Of a stretch of 64,000 nt of DNA, positions 19,257-27,608 are shown piece after piece; position 1 is the stretch's first letter, and the number at the start of each line of letters is the position of its first letter. This DNA is from an uncultured Opitutaceae bacterium (GTDB taxonomy: Bacteria; Verrucomicrobiota; Verrucomicrobiia; Opitutales; Opitutaceae): assembly GCA_937958045.1 (NCBI GenBank), contig CALFXL010000072.1:1-64000 (forward strand), read 5' to 3'. The translations under genes and the position numbers were made by a program. The notes below the pieces were generated by a model. That model searched no databases and was not told the origin of the DNA. It saw only the letters and a list, made by a program, of their open reading frames with translations.

Positions 19257-20825
19257 TCAGCCCTGATTAAGCTTGTATTCGACGGAGTCGCGCAACGCTT
19301 CCCAGCTCGCATCGATCACGTTGTCGCTCACGCCCACCGTGCCCCAGATCGTGTGACCATCGCTGGTCTCGACGAGCACGCGCGTCCGGGCGTTACTGCC
19401 GGCTTTGCTGTCGAGAATGCGAACTTTGAAATCCGTGAGCGTCGTCGTGCGCAGTTGCGGATAAACCGGCTCGAGCGCCAGACGCAGCGCCTTGTCGAGC
19501 GCGCCGATAGGGCCCGTGCACTCCGCGACGGTGTGATAAGGTTTGCCGTCGACGGACACTTTCACGGTCGCTTCGGCGACAAGATCTTCGCCGTGGCGTT
19601 CAACGATCACGCGATAGCTTTCCACATCGAAGAACGACTTTCGCGTGCCCACCCATTTCGCCAGGAGAAGCTTCAGCGACGCATCGGCCGCTTCGAACTC
19701 GTAGCCGCGAAACTCGAGTTCCTTGAGCTCGTCGATGAGGCCTTTCATTGCGGGCGATTTTTCGTCGAGTTCGAAGCCGAGCTCCTTCGCCTTCATCGCG
19801 ATGCTGCTGCGACCAGCCATGTCGGACACCAACACGCGCGTGCGATTTCCCACGAGCGCCGGGTCGATGTGTTCATAGCTGCTCTTCACTTTCTGCGCGG
19901 CATTGGCGTGCAGACCACCTTTGTGCGCGAACGCCGAGAGACCGACATAAGGCGCTTTGGTGTTGGGTCGCAGATTCGCAAGTTCGTCGAAGTAGAGAGA
20001 AAGATCGCGCAGCTGTTTGAGGTTCTCCGCGCAGCGCGCCTGCTTCCCCATCTTCAAAACGAGGCTCGGGATAATGGAAACCAGGTCGGCGTTGCCCGTG
20101 CGTTCGCCGTAGCCGTTGATCGTGCCTTGCACCAGCACGGCACCGGCGCGCACACCCGCGAGCGAAAGCGCAACCGCCACTCCGCTGTCGTTGTGGCAAT
20201 GCACGCCGACTTTGTCCGCGCCGAATTCTTTCACCACCCGCGCGACGATCTCGGTAAACTCATCGACCATCGTGCCGCCATTGGTGTCGCAGAGCGTGAG
20301 GTTGCTCGCGCCGCCCTTGAGCGCCGCGGCGAGCGTGCGCAACGCGTAGTCGGGATCGGCTTTGTAGCCGTCGAAAAAGTGTTCGGCGTCGTGAATCACT
20401 TCGCGGCCATTGGCGACGAGATAAGCCACCGAGTCCTCGATCATCGCCAGATTTTCCTCGCGCGTCGTGCGGAGGATCTCGGTCACGTGGAGCGTCCAGG
20501 TTTTGCCCACGATCGTGGTCACCGGCATGCCGCTATCGAGGAGCACCTTGAGCTGAGGATCTTCCGACGCCTTGGTGCCGGCGCGACGTGTCGAACCGAA
20601 GGCCGCGAGTTTAGCGTGCTTCAACTTCAGCTTCGCCGCTTCTTGGAAAAATGTGATGTCGCGCGGATTCGAACCCGGAAAGCCGCCCTCGATGTAGTCC
20701 ACGCCAAACTGGTCAAGTCGCTCGGCAATGAGCAGCTTGTCCGTCACCGAAAAGCTAATCCCCTCCCCTTGGGTTCCATCGCGAAGGGTTGTGTCGTAGA
20801 TTTTGACGGCGTTGCTGGTACTCAT
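19257..20825 (-). CDS. cimA: Citramalate synthase
   Basis: This 522-residue enzyme is of the LeuA2/CimA branch of the isopropylmalate synthase family, which condenses pyruvate and acetyl-CoA to (R)-citramalate for threonine-independent isoleucine synthesis. The N-terminal HMGL-like TIM barrel shows the metal and catalytic motif TTLRDGTQGEG at 10-20 and the GVHCHNDSG metal site at about 210. A C-terminal LeuA regulatory domain follows from about 390. Length fits the 520-540 residue class rather than LeuA proper. The ATG at 20825 places the barrel at residue 7; a longer open frame would run into the lipoprotein gene on the other strand. ilvC and ilvN, the next pathway genes, lie 19 kb away. Confidence 0.9.
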   Translation of the reverse strand: MSTSNAVKIYDTTLRDGTQGEGISFSVTDKLLIAERLDQFGVDYIEGGFPGSNPRDITFFQEAAKLKLKHAKLAAFGSTRRAGTKASEDPQLKVLLDSGMPVTTIVGKTWTLHVTEILRTTREENLAMIEDSVAYLVANGREVIHDAEHFFDGYKADPDYALRTLAAALKGGASNLTLCDTNGGTMVDEFTEIVARVVKEFGADKVGVHCHNDSGVAVALSLAGVRAGAVLVQGTINGYGERTGNADLVSIIPSLVLKMGKQARCAENLKQLRDLSLYFDELANLRPNTKAPYVGLSAFAHKGGLHANAAQKVKSSYEHIDPALVGNRTRVLVSDMAGRSSIAMKAKELGFELDEKSPAMKGLIDELKELEFRGYEFEAADASLKLLLAKWVGTRKSFFDVESYRVIVERHGEDLVAEATVKVSVDGKPYHTVAECTGPIGALDKALRLALEPVYPQLRTTTLTDFKVRILDSKAGSNARTRVLVETSDGHTIWGTVGVSDNVIDASWEALRDSVEYKLNQG

Positions 20826-20954
20826 GAAGAGGGCGGACTTTGCAAGGATGAGCGAGCCGACGCAAGGTGGCTTTTCAGACGGAAATCGTCGCGAATTAGT
20901 GGAACTTTGCGGCGCAAGAATCTGTATCAAATGCTCTCCCTGCAGCATCCTCGC

Positions 20955-21620
20955 ATGCATCTCCGTCGCCTCACGCGCCCCCTGATCTTTTCCTTCTTGT
21001 CGTGCTGTTTTCTCATCGCGGCAGCGCTCGCCATGAGCGCTTGCCGCTCGAGGCCGCCGCGCGGTCCTGTCGGCGCTGATGTCGGACCACAGCGCATCGA
21101 GATCCCTGAGCTTCGCGCCACTGCTGAATTTTTCGAACAACGCATCGAGGCCTCGGTGCGTTTCGGCCGCGCCGAAATGCCTCGTCGTCCTCGCGTCGAA
21201 GACGAGACGGGCGGACCTCCCTCGGGTGGTCCAAAAGGTGGCGGCCCACGCGGTGGTTTCGGCGCCGGTCCGGGCGGCGGCTTTAGTGGAGGCGGACCTA
21301 GTGACGGTGACCCGCGCGGCGGAGGCATGCGTCGTCCCGGCGGCGGTGGTCCGGCCGGGGGTGGACGCGGACCGACCGTCCAGCTTGAGCTCGCCCTTGT
21401 GAATCGCGGTTCTGAAACGGTGGAAGTCGAAGTCCTCGAGTTTAACTCGCTGCTCGGCAACTTCGTGGTGGCCCCTGCCAAAGTCGCGCTCACTCCCGGC
21501 CAAAAAATGGTTTTCGAGCCGATGCGTTCGAACCTCGGCATTCCCGAAGGCGAACTGCCGATCACGGTAAAACTTCGTTCCGGCGGAAAAACCGAGCAGC
21601 AAAAACTCCTCCTGAAGTAA
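20955..21620 (+). CDS. Glycine-rich lipoprotein, function unknown
   Basis: I do not recognise this 221-residue protein. The N-terminus (MHLRRLTRPLIFSFLSCCFL) is a hydrophobic signal with a plausible lipobox MSAC near residue 27, so it is probably a lipoprotein. The centre (about residues 75-140) is a Gly/Pro/Arg low-complexity region made of GGG, GGP and RGG units. The C-terminal 85 residues form a beta-type domain (LELALVNRGSETVEVEVLEFNS and following strands) that looks like an immunoglobulin-type or secretory accessory fold. A start at 20931 is equally possible. No Shine-Dalgarno sequence helps. The gene is divergent from cimA. Confidence 0.75.
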   Translation: MHLRRLTRPLIFSFLSCCFLIAAALAMSACRSRPPRGPVGADVGPQRIEIPELRATAEFFEQRIEASVRFGRAEMPRRPRVEDETGGPPSGGPKGGGPRGGFGAGPGGGFSGGGPSDGDPRGGGMRRPGGGGPAGGGRGPTVQLELALVNRGSETVEVEVLEFNSLLGNFVVAPAKVALTPGQKMVFEPMRSNLGIPEGELPITVKLRSGGKTEQQKLLLK

Positions 21621-21722
21621 CCGCCCGCGTCATTGCTTTTTGGATACAAGCCCTGTCGGCCGGCGTAATCCGTCGGCTGAAAACGCTGGCCTTCATCGCA
21701 CAGCTCCTTCGAGTGGAGAGCG

Positions 21723-22499
21723 ATGTCCGCCGATCCCGCCCACGTCGTCTGTCATGCGCTGCATAAGCGTTTCGAAGAGGGCCCTCCTGTCTTGGAAGGC
21801 ATCACATTCTCGGCCGCACCGCGTGATTTCATTTCGTTGCTCGGTCCTAGTGGTTGCGGAAAATCGACGCTGCTGCGCCTGATCGCCGGCCTCACTCCGC
21901 CGACAGCCGGACGCATCGAGATCGCGAGTCGTGGTCCGGCAAAACATCGTGAAGATCTCGCGTTCGTTTTCCAAGAATCCGCACTGCTCCCGTGGTTGAC
22001 CGTTGCCGCCAATGTGGAATTGCCGCTTCAACTCCGCGGAATGCCCGCTCCTCGGCGCCATGAGATTCGCGACCGTGTGCTCGCTCAAGTGTCGCTGACT
22101 GAGAAAGCGAATGCCTATCCGCGCCAGCTTTCCGGCGGTCAAAAGATGCGGGTGTCGCTCGCGCGAGCGCTCACTGTTTCACCGCGATTATTGTTGCTCG
22201 ACGAGCCGTTTGGCGCGCTCGACGAGATGACGCGGCATCATCTCAACGAAGAACTGCTCGCTTTGCGCGAACGCGAAGCGTGGACGGCGTTCTTCGTGAC
22301 GCACTCGGTGGCGGAGGCAGTTTTTCTTTCCAATCGCATCCTCGTGATGGCCGCCCGTCCGGGACGCATCCATGCGGAGATTTCCGTGCCACTGCCATTC
22401 CCGCGAACGGCCGCCACACGCGAATCGGCCGCGTATCAACAGCTGGTCGCCGAAGCCACCGCCACGCTTCGTTCAGCAGAGGACGCCTCGTCCCGATGA
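21723..22499 (+). CDS. ABC transporter ATP-binding protein, nitrate/sulfonate/taurine importer type
   Basis: This 258-residue ATPase has Walker A GPSGCGKST near residue 40, a Q-loop FQESALLPW near 87, the signature LSGGQKMRVSLARAL near 133, Walker B LLLLDEPFGALDE near 158 and the switch His in VTHSVAEA near 197. The GALDEMTR sequence and overall length match the SsuB/TauB/NrtD group, which power uptake of small organic anions and thiamine precursors. The stop overlaps the start of the permease by four bases. No substrate-binding protein accompanies the pair, so the substrate is unknown. Confidence 0.9.
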   Translation: MSADPAHVVCHALHKRFEEGPPVLEGITFSAAPRDFISLLGPSGCGKSTLLRLIAGLTPPTAGRIEIASRGPAKHREDLAFVFQESALLPWLTVAANVELPLQLRGMPAPRRHEIRDRVLAQVSLTEKANAYPRQLSGGQKMRVSLARALTVSPRLLLLDEPFGALDEMTRHHLNEELLALREREAWTAFFVTHSVAEAVFLSNRILVMAARPGRIHAEISVPLPFPRTAATRESAAYQQLVAEATATLRSAEDASSR

Positions 22500-23287
22500 A
22501 TCGCCGCGCACTATCTCTCCTCGCGCCACTTGTGACCGGCCTGCTTTTGCTCCTCGCTTGGCAGCTGCTGCATGCGGGGCTGTCTCCGCAAAAACAGTTC
22601 CTCGTGCCCGCGCCTGCAGCGGTCGGACGAGCGTTGATCGAAAACCATGCAACGCTTCTGCAAAGCGCAGCGACGACAGCGAGCGGCGCAGCGCTCGGAT
22701 TGCTCGCCGCGGTGGTCATCGGTTCGGCGCTGGCGGTGGTTTTGGCATGGTCGCGCGTTTCTCGCGCGGCGCTGTTTCCCTATTTGATGATTCTGCAGAT
22801 GACGCCGATCATCGTGTTCGCGCCGATTCTCGTTTTGCTCGTCGAGGCGAGTTTGCTCCGCGTCGCCTCGATTACCTTCCTGATCTGCTTTTTCCCGCTG
22901 GTGGTGAATGCCACTCAAGGTCTCGTTTCCGTCGATCCGCAATTGCTGGATTTCTTCCGGCTCTCACGCGCCTCACGCTTCGATGAGTTTTGGCGGCTGC
23001 GCATTCCCTCCGCCGCGCCGGGATTTTTCACCGGGCTGCGAATCGCGGCAACACTCGCGCCGATCGGCGCGATCGTCGGCGACTACACGGCGGGCAACTC
23101 CGCCGGTGGTGTCGGTGGACTCGGTTATCAAATCATCCTCACGTCGTCGCGTTTTCAGATGCCGCAGCTCTACGCCACGGCCATCGCCGGATGCGTAACC
23201 GGATTTCTCTTCGTCGCCGCAGTCGTGGGACTGCAATGGCTGGTGCTCCGTCGCTGGCATCCCGACTACGTCGGCAATGATCGTTGA
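22496..23287 (+). CDS. ABC transporter permease, SsuC/TauC-like
   Basis: This 263-residue inner-membrane protein has about six transmembrane helices and the BPD_transp_1 domain. The EAA-like coupling loop reads FRLSRASRFDEFWRLRIPSAAPGFFTGLRIA near residues 150-185, where the ATPase docks. It begins at the ATG that overlaps the ATPase stop (ATGA). The partner substrate-binding protein is absent from the window, which is unusual for this family, where the three genes are normally adjacent. A perfect palindrome lies just beyond the stop codon. Confidence 0.9.
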   Translation: MNRRALSLLAPLVTGLLLLLAWQLLHAGLSPQKQFLVPAPAAVGRALIENHATLLQSAATTASGAALGLLAAVVIGSALAVVLAWSRVSRAALFPYLMILQMTPIIVFAPILVLLVEASLLRVASITFLICFFPLVVNATQGLVSVDPQLLDFFRLSRASRFDEFWRLRIPSAAPGFFTGLRIAATLAPIGAIVGDYTAGNSAGGVGGLGYQIILTSSRFQMPQLYATAIAGCVTGFLFVAAVVGLQWLVLRRWHPDYVGNDR

Positions 23288-23309
23288 GCGTTCGCGCCGC
23301 GCGCGGCGT

Positions 23310-23328
23310 GTAGTTGAAATTCAACTAC
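23310..23328. repeat. Perfect 19-base palindrome between convergent genes
   Basis: The sequence GTAGTTGAA-A-TTCAACTAC reads the same on both strands around a single central base. It lies about 20 bases after the permease stop and 50 bases from the stop of the sigma-54 regulator, which faces it. Its central odd base and lack of a T-tract fit a dimeric regulator site at least as well as a terminator, but its position between 3' ends argues against a promoter operator. Confidence 0.6.
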
Positions 23329-23379
23329 GCCCCACGTGAGAAGATGGGACGAGTTCCCACCTTCCCGCTGTGAACGAAA

Positions 23380-24927
23380 TCACGGCTTCCAGCCGAGCTC
23401 ATCCACGCGTTTGCGCAAGGTCGCGCGGGTGATGCCGAGCTTTTCTGAAGCACGCACGAGATTGCCGCCTTCGGCGTTCAACACGCGCACGATCATCTCG
23501 CGCTCGAGTCTGCCGAGAATGGATTCTCCCGCGCCCGACAATTGCTCGTGCAGAAAATCCAACGCACGCTCCACCGTGAGCTCGGGAGCAACGGGAGCTT
23601 CAGGCGCAGGAGCCGCGGCGGGATGCACGCTAGGAGCCGTCGCGGCTGCCGGTGCCGGTGTATCCACTTTTTCCTGACGCACGATCGCTGGAGCGGGCGC
23701 CGACGGGGCGGGTGCGGCGGGAGCGCTCGCGACGTATTGGCCGCGGATTTCCGGTGGTAAATCCTTCAACAGGATCGTGTCGCCCTGCGCGATGACCGCG
23801 CTGCGATAGATCACATTCTCCAACTCGCGCACGTTGCCGGGCCAACTGTATTGCGTGAGGACCGACATCGCTTCGGGAGACACTTTGGAAACGCGCGTCT
23901 TCTTCTGCTTCGCGAGATTTTGAATGCAGAAGTCTACGATCTGCGGAATATCGTCTTTCCGATCGCGCAACGCGGGCATGCGGATGCGCACGACGTTGAG
24001 ACGGTAATAAAGATCTTCGCGGAAGGTTTTGGCTTTCACCATTTCCTCGAGGTCCTTGTTCGTCGCGGCGATGATACGGACGTCGACCTTGATCGTTTCG
24101 ACGCCACCGACTCGCTGGATCTCGCCCTGCTGCAGCACGCGCAGAATCTTCGTCTGCGTGGCGAGCGCCATGTCGCCGATTTCGTCGAGGAAAATGGTGC
24201 CGCCATCGCAGAGCTCGAACTTGCCGAGACGCTGCGTGGTCGCGCCGGTGAACGATCCCTTTTCGTGACCGAAGAGTTCGCTCTCGATCAAGTTGTCGGG
24301 AATCGCCGCGCAGTTGACCGCGATAAACGGCTTCGACGCGCGATGGCTGTGTTTCCAAATCGAGCGCGCCACGAGTTCCTTGCCAGTGCCGCTTTCGCCG
24401 GTGACCATCACGGTGACATCGCTGGCGGTGACCTGACCGATCACCTTAAAAACATCCTGCATGACCGGCGAGCTGCCGACGATGCCTTCCTTGTAGTCCT
24501 CGCTGTTGATGGTCGGTTTGTATTCGCCGACCGCGCGCATGTCCGCGTGCGCTTTGAGCGCGTTTTCCGCGAGGGTGAGCACCTTCTGCGGATCGAAAGG
24601 CTTCATGATGTAATCGAAGGCGCCGTACTTCATCGCCTCGATCGCAGTCTGCGCGGTGCCGAAAGCCGTCATGAGCACGACCATCTGCTTGGGGTTGGTT
24701 GAGCGGATATGCTGCAGCGCCTCGATGCCGCTCATGCCGCTCATGCGGATGTCGAGAAACACCAGGTCGGGAGGAGTTTTCTTCACGATGGCGATCCCTT
24801 GCTCGCCACTCGCGGCCTCGATTACCTGGTACTTTCGCGAAGACAATACGCGCGAGAGGGAATAACGAATCTCAGAGTCGTCATCGATGATGAGGATGGT
24901 GGGCGTCTTGACGGCGGAGTCGGACAT
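23380..24927 (-). CDS. NtrC-family sigma-54-dependent response regulator
   Basis: This 515-residue regulator has a receiver domain (residues 8-125, phospho-acceptor Asp59 in VFLDIRMSG), an AAA+ sigma-54 activation domain at about 155-385, and a C-terminal Fis-type helix-turn-helix at about 475-512. Walker A is GESGTGKE near 180. The sigma-54 contact loop reads GSFTGA rather than GAFTGA. The WPGNVRELENV motif is near 360. An Ala/Pro-rich linker of about 60 residues separates the AAA+ and DNA-binding parts. No sensor kinase adjoins it; the M50 protease is divergent. It presumably activates sigma-54 promoters on phosphorylation; the regulon is unknown. Confidence 0.95.
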   Translation of the reverse strand: MSDSAVKTPTILIIDDDSEIRYSLSRVLSSRKYQVIEAASGEQGIAIVKKTPPDLVFLDIRMSGMSGIEALQHIRSTNPKQMVVLMTAFGTAQTAIEAMKYGAFDYIMKPFDPQKVLTLAENALKAHADMRAVGEYKPTINSEDYKEGIVGSSPVMQDVFKVIGQVTASDVTVMVTGESGTGKELVARSIWKHSHRASKPFIAVNCAAIPDNLIESELFGHEKGSFTGATTQRLGKFELCDGGTIFLDEIGDMALATQTKILRVLQQGEIQRVGGVETIKVDVRIIAATNKDLEEMVKAKTFREDLYYRLNVVRIRMPALRDRKDDIPQIVDFCIQNLAKQKKTRVSKVSPEAMSVLTQYSWPGNVRELENVIYRSAVIAQGDTILLKDLPPEIRGQYVASAPAAPAPSAPAPAIVRQEKVDTPAPAAATAPSVHPAAAPAPEAPVAPELTVERALDFLHEQLSGAGESILGRLEREMIVRVLNAEGGNLVRASEKLGITRATLRKRVDELGWKP

Positions 24928-24998
24928 GTGCGTCGGAATAAAAAGGATTTACCGGCAGAGCGTGGCCAAACCGGCAAAATAGGTTTTGCTTACGCGAA

Positions 24999-25799
24999 AT
25001 GCTAGACTGGTCAATTTCCCTGTTCCGGATCCGCGGCATCGCCCTTACTATTCATGTGTCGTTTTTTTTTCTGATCGGTTACGCGGCGTGGACCGGCTGG
25101 AACACGGGGGAAAGTGGTTCGTGGCCAGGCGTGGCATGGAGCGTGGGGTATGTAATTCTGGTATTCATGTGCGTCGTGCTGCACGAACTCGGCCACGCCT
25201 TTGTGGCGCGCAGCTACGGCGTACAAGTGCCGCGCATTCTTCTGCTGCCGGTCGGAGGCATGGCGGAGTTTGATCGCATCCCGCGAAATCCCGGGCAAGA
25301 AATCGCCATCGCGCTGGCGGGTCCGATCGTCAACGCCCTGCTCGTCCTCGCGCTCGCCGCCTGCGTGCCTTGGCCGACGATCACGGCGCTGACGGACTTC
25401 GAGCTCTCGGCGAAATCCTTGTTGCAACATCTGCTCGTGCTGAATCTCGCGATGGGTTGTTTCAACCTCGTCCCCGTTTTCCCGATGGATGGCGGCCGCG
25501 TACTCCGAGCGATCTTGGCCCGTCGCACGTCGTATGTGCGCGCGACCCAATGCGCCGCTGCGACGGGGAAACTATTGTCCGCTTTCGCCATCATCCTCGC
25601 GTTCGCCGGCATGTTCATCACGCACCTCTGGGCCGAGGGTGTTCTGATGGTGCTATTATTTTCATTCATCTTCTGGGCCGGCGAAGCCGAATACCGGCAC
25701 GTGAAAAGCGAGGAACACGACGCGCACTACTGGCGTCGCCGTTTCGCCGCACAAGCCGTCAGCCGCGAACGACCACCCACCTCGCCCACGCCGAGCTGA
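24999..25799 (+). CDS. Site-2-protease-like M50 family membrane metallopeptidase
   Basis: This 266-residue polytopic protein has the M50 zinc site HELGH at about residue 62 within a membrane segment and the second motif NLVPVFPMDGGRVLRA near 155, which supplies the third ligand Asp. The order of about six hydrophobic segments matches the SpoIVFB/Rv0359-like group rather than RseP, since no PDZ domain is seen. No C-terminal CBS domain is present; a polar tail follows. Such enzymes cleave transmembrane regulators in signalling. It is divergent from the sigma-54 regulator, but a functional link is only a possibility. Confidence 0.9.
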   Translation: MLDWSISLFRIRGIALTIHVSFFFLIGYAAWTGWNTGESGSWPGVAWSVGYVILVFMCVVLHELGHAFVARSYGVQVPRILLLPVGGMAEFDRIPRNPGQEIAIALAGPIVNALLVLALAACVPWPTITALTDFELSAKSLLQHLLVLNLAMGCFNLVPVFPMDGGRVLRAILARRTSYVRATQCAAATGKLLSAFAIILAFAGMFITHLWAEGVLMVLLFSFIFWAGEAEYRHVKSEEHDAHYWRRRFAAQAVSRERPPTSPTPS

Positions 25800-25988
25800 G
25801 ATTTTCTCGAGGGGAAAATATCTGGGGTGCAATGTCCTGCACTCGACAGACATCAACGATGTCTGCTCGCTCCCCGCGTCCGGACTCGATTCCAGCTGAG
25901 ATCCAGCAAGCGGGGGCGAGATGCTTTGCATTGGTTTCACCGTCGTGCGTCGCGGATGGCGGAGGGTCGGCGCAAACCTACTCACTCC

Positions 25989-26519
25989 ATGAAAACCCCA
26001 TCCTGCTTCACCGCGCGTGGCGCCCTTTGCGCGACGCTTTTCGCTGCCATCGCTTTCGTCGGCTCCGGTTGCTCCTCCATTGTTCACGGAGGAAACCGCA
26101 ACATCGTCGTCAACTCCAACCCCTCGGGCGCCACCGTCACCGTATACAAGGCGGATACCCGCGAGGCTGTTCACTCGGGTACGACTCCTCTCACGCTCAC
26201 GCTCGATCCGAAAGGCGGTTATTTCAGGGGCCAAGCCTACACCCTGAAATTCGAACTCACGAGGCACAAAACCACCGAGATCCAACTGCGTCCCCAGCTC
26301 TCCGGCTGGTATTTCGGCAATATCATCTTCGGCGGTTTGATCGGCATGATCGTTGTCGATCCGCTGACCGGTGCCATGTGGAATCTCAGTCCTGAAAAGA
26401 TCGAGCAACCGCTGACGTCCGAACAAGCGGCGATCATCAACAAGCAGGAAGGCTTCGTGGTCGTCATGATCCCTCAACTCACCGACTCCGAAAAAGCCGG
26501 GCTTGTGAGAATCAACTGA
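25989..26519 (+). CDS. Lipoprotein with a PEGA-like domain
   Basis: This 176-residue protein starts with a signal peptide and the lipobox VGSGC (cysteine near residue 28), so it is probably anchored in the envelope. The mature part opens with a strand set NIVVNSNPSGATVTVY that resembles PEGA-type beta domains, in which PSGA/V-x-V-(D/N)G turns occur. A hydrophobic glycine-rich segment (NIIFGGLIGMIVVDP, about 112-126) follows. Conserved motifs of known enzymes are absent. I start at the ATG at 25989 because the upstream frame has no signal. Terminator downstream. Confidence 0.8.
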   Translation: MKTPSCFTARGALCATLFAAIAFVGSGCSSIVHGGNRNIVVNSNPSGATVTVYKADTREAVHSGTTPLTLTLDPKGGYFRGQAYTLKFELTRHKTTEIQLRPQLSGWYFGNIIFGGLIGMIVVDPLTGAMWNLSPEKIEQPLTSEQAAIINKQEGFVVVMIPQLTDSEKAGLVRIN

Positions 26520-26530
26520 GCTTCACTCGA

Positions 26531-26570
26531 ATGGCGCGCGGCACTTGGCGTTGCTGCGCGCCATTTCTTT
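26531..26570 (+). terminator. Terminator after the PEGA-like lipoprotein
   Basis: A 9-base stem (ATGGCGCGC with GCGCGCCAT) encloses a 15-base loop and is followed by TTTCTTT-type sequence. It lies 11 bases after the lipoprotein stop, and its T-rich end touches the stop codon of convergent tsaD. Confidence 0.75.
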
Positions 26571-27603
26571 AACTCGCGAGTTCGAGGCCGGGTTCGATAC
26601 GCAGATCGGCGGGCGCGAGGGTCGGCGTCGAAGGGTCCGCCCACGCGGAAAATGCGATCATGCCGGCGTTATCGCCCGTGTGTTTGGGCTGCGCGGCAAA
26701 CAGCGGTAAACGATGACGTCGCGCGAGGTCGTCGAGGGTCTCGCGCAATGTGCGATTGTTGGCCACGCCGCCCGAGAGTCCCACGCTCGCGTAGCGGCCT
26801 TGGCTCAGCGCGAGTCCCGTTTTGCGCGCGAGCGCATCGATCACCGCTTGCTGATAACTCGCGCAAAGATCGTCCATGCGCGCCGTCACCTCGTCCGTCG
26901 TCATTTTTTCCAACTGATAACGCAGACTCGTTTTTAAGCCGGAAAAACTAAAATCGAGATCACTGCGCGGACCGATGCCTCGGGGAAAATCAAACGCATC
27001 TGCGCGTCCATTCGCCGCACGTTTTTCGATCAACGGTCCGCCGGGATAACCGAGTCCGAGCAGCTTCGCGCCTTTATCGAGCGCTTCGCCCGCAGCGTCG
27101 TCGCGTGTCGAAGAAATCACCGTGATGCGACGTTGTTCATCGAGGCGGAACAACAACGTGTTGCCGCCCGAGACGATGAGACCGAGGTGCGGCAACAGGC
27201 TCGCGAGTCGTTCGTCGAAGTTGATCGGATCTTCCGCATGAAGCGCGATGAACGGCGAAAACGCATGTCCGCGCAGATGGTTCGCACCGAGAAGCGGAAC
27301 CCGGAGCGCCAACGCGAGCGATTTCGCGGCCGCCGTCCCGATCGCGAGACAGCCGGCGAGTCCCGGACCGTGCGTCACCGCGATGCGCGTGATTTCGCGG
27401 AAATCCTTTGTCACCGCTTTCGCGCGTTCGAGCAGCGGCGCGATGGTGCGCAAGTGCTCACGCGTCGCCAGATCGGGCACCACGCCGCCAAAACGTTCGT
27501 GCATCACCATCTGGCTGTGAATCCATTCTTCAACGATGCCGCGCGTGGGATCGAAAACTGCGACGGCGGTTTCGTCGCAGGATGTTTCCAAAGCGAGGAT
27601 CAT
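26569..27603 (-). CDS. tsaD: tRNA N6-adenosine threonylcarbamoyltransferase TsaD
   Basis: This 344-residue enzyme transfers threonylcarbamoyl from threonylcarbamoyl-AMP to A37 of tRNAs reading ANN codons, in complex with TsaB and TsaE. The N-terminal ASKHA motif LETSCDET is at 5-12, the metal-binding NHLRGH at about 107-112, a glycine-rich SGGNT at about 148, and the GGVANN phosphate motif near 280. Length is normal. It is preceded by ctpA with only five bases between, so the two are likely co-transcribed. Confidence 0.96.
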   Translation of the reverse strand: MILALETSCDETAVAVFDPTRGIVEEWIHSQMVMHERFGGVVPDLATREHLRTIAPLLERAKAVTKDFREITRIAVTHGPGLAGCLAIGTAAAKSLALALRVPLLGANHLRGHAFSPFIALHAEDPINFDERLASLLPHLGLIVSGGNTLLFRLDEQRRITVISSTRDDAAGEALDKGAKLLGLGYPGGPLIEKRAANGRADAFDFPRGIGPRSDLDFSFSGLKTSLRYQLEKMTTDEVTARMDDLCASYQQAVIDALARKTGLALSQGRYASVGLSGGVANNRTLRETLDDLARRHRLPLFAAQPKHTGDNAGMIAFSAWADPSTPTLAPADLRIEPGLELAS

Positions 27604-27608
27604 GACCG

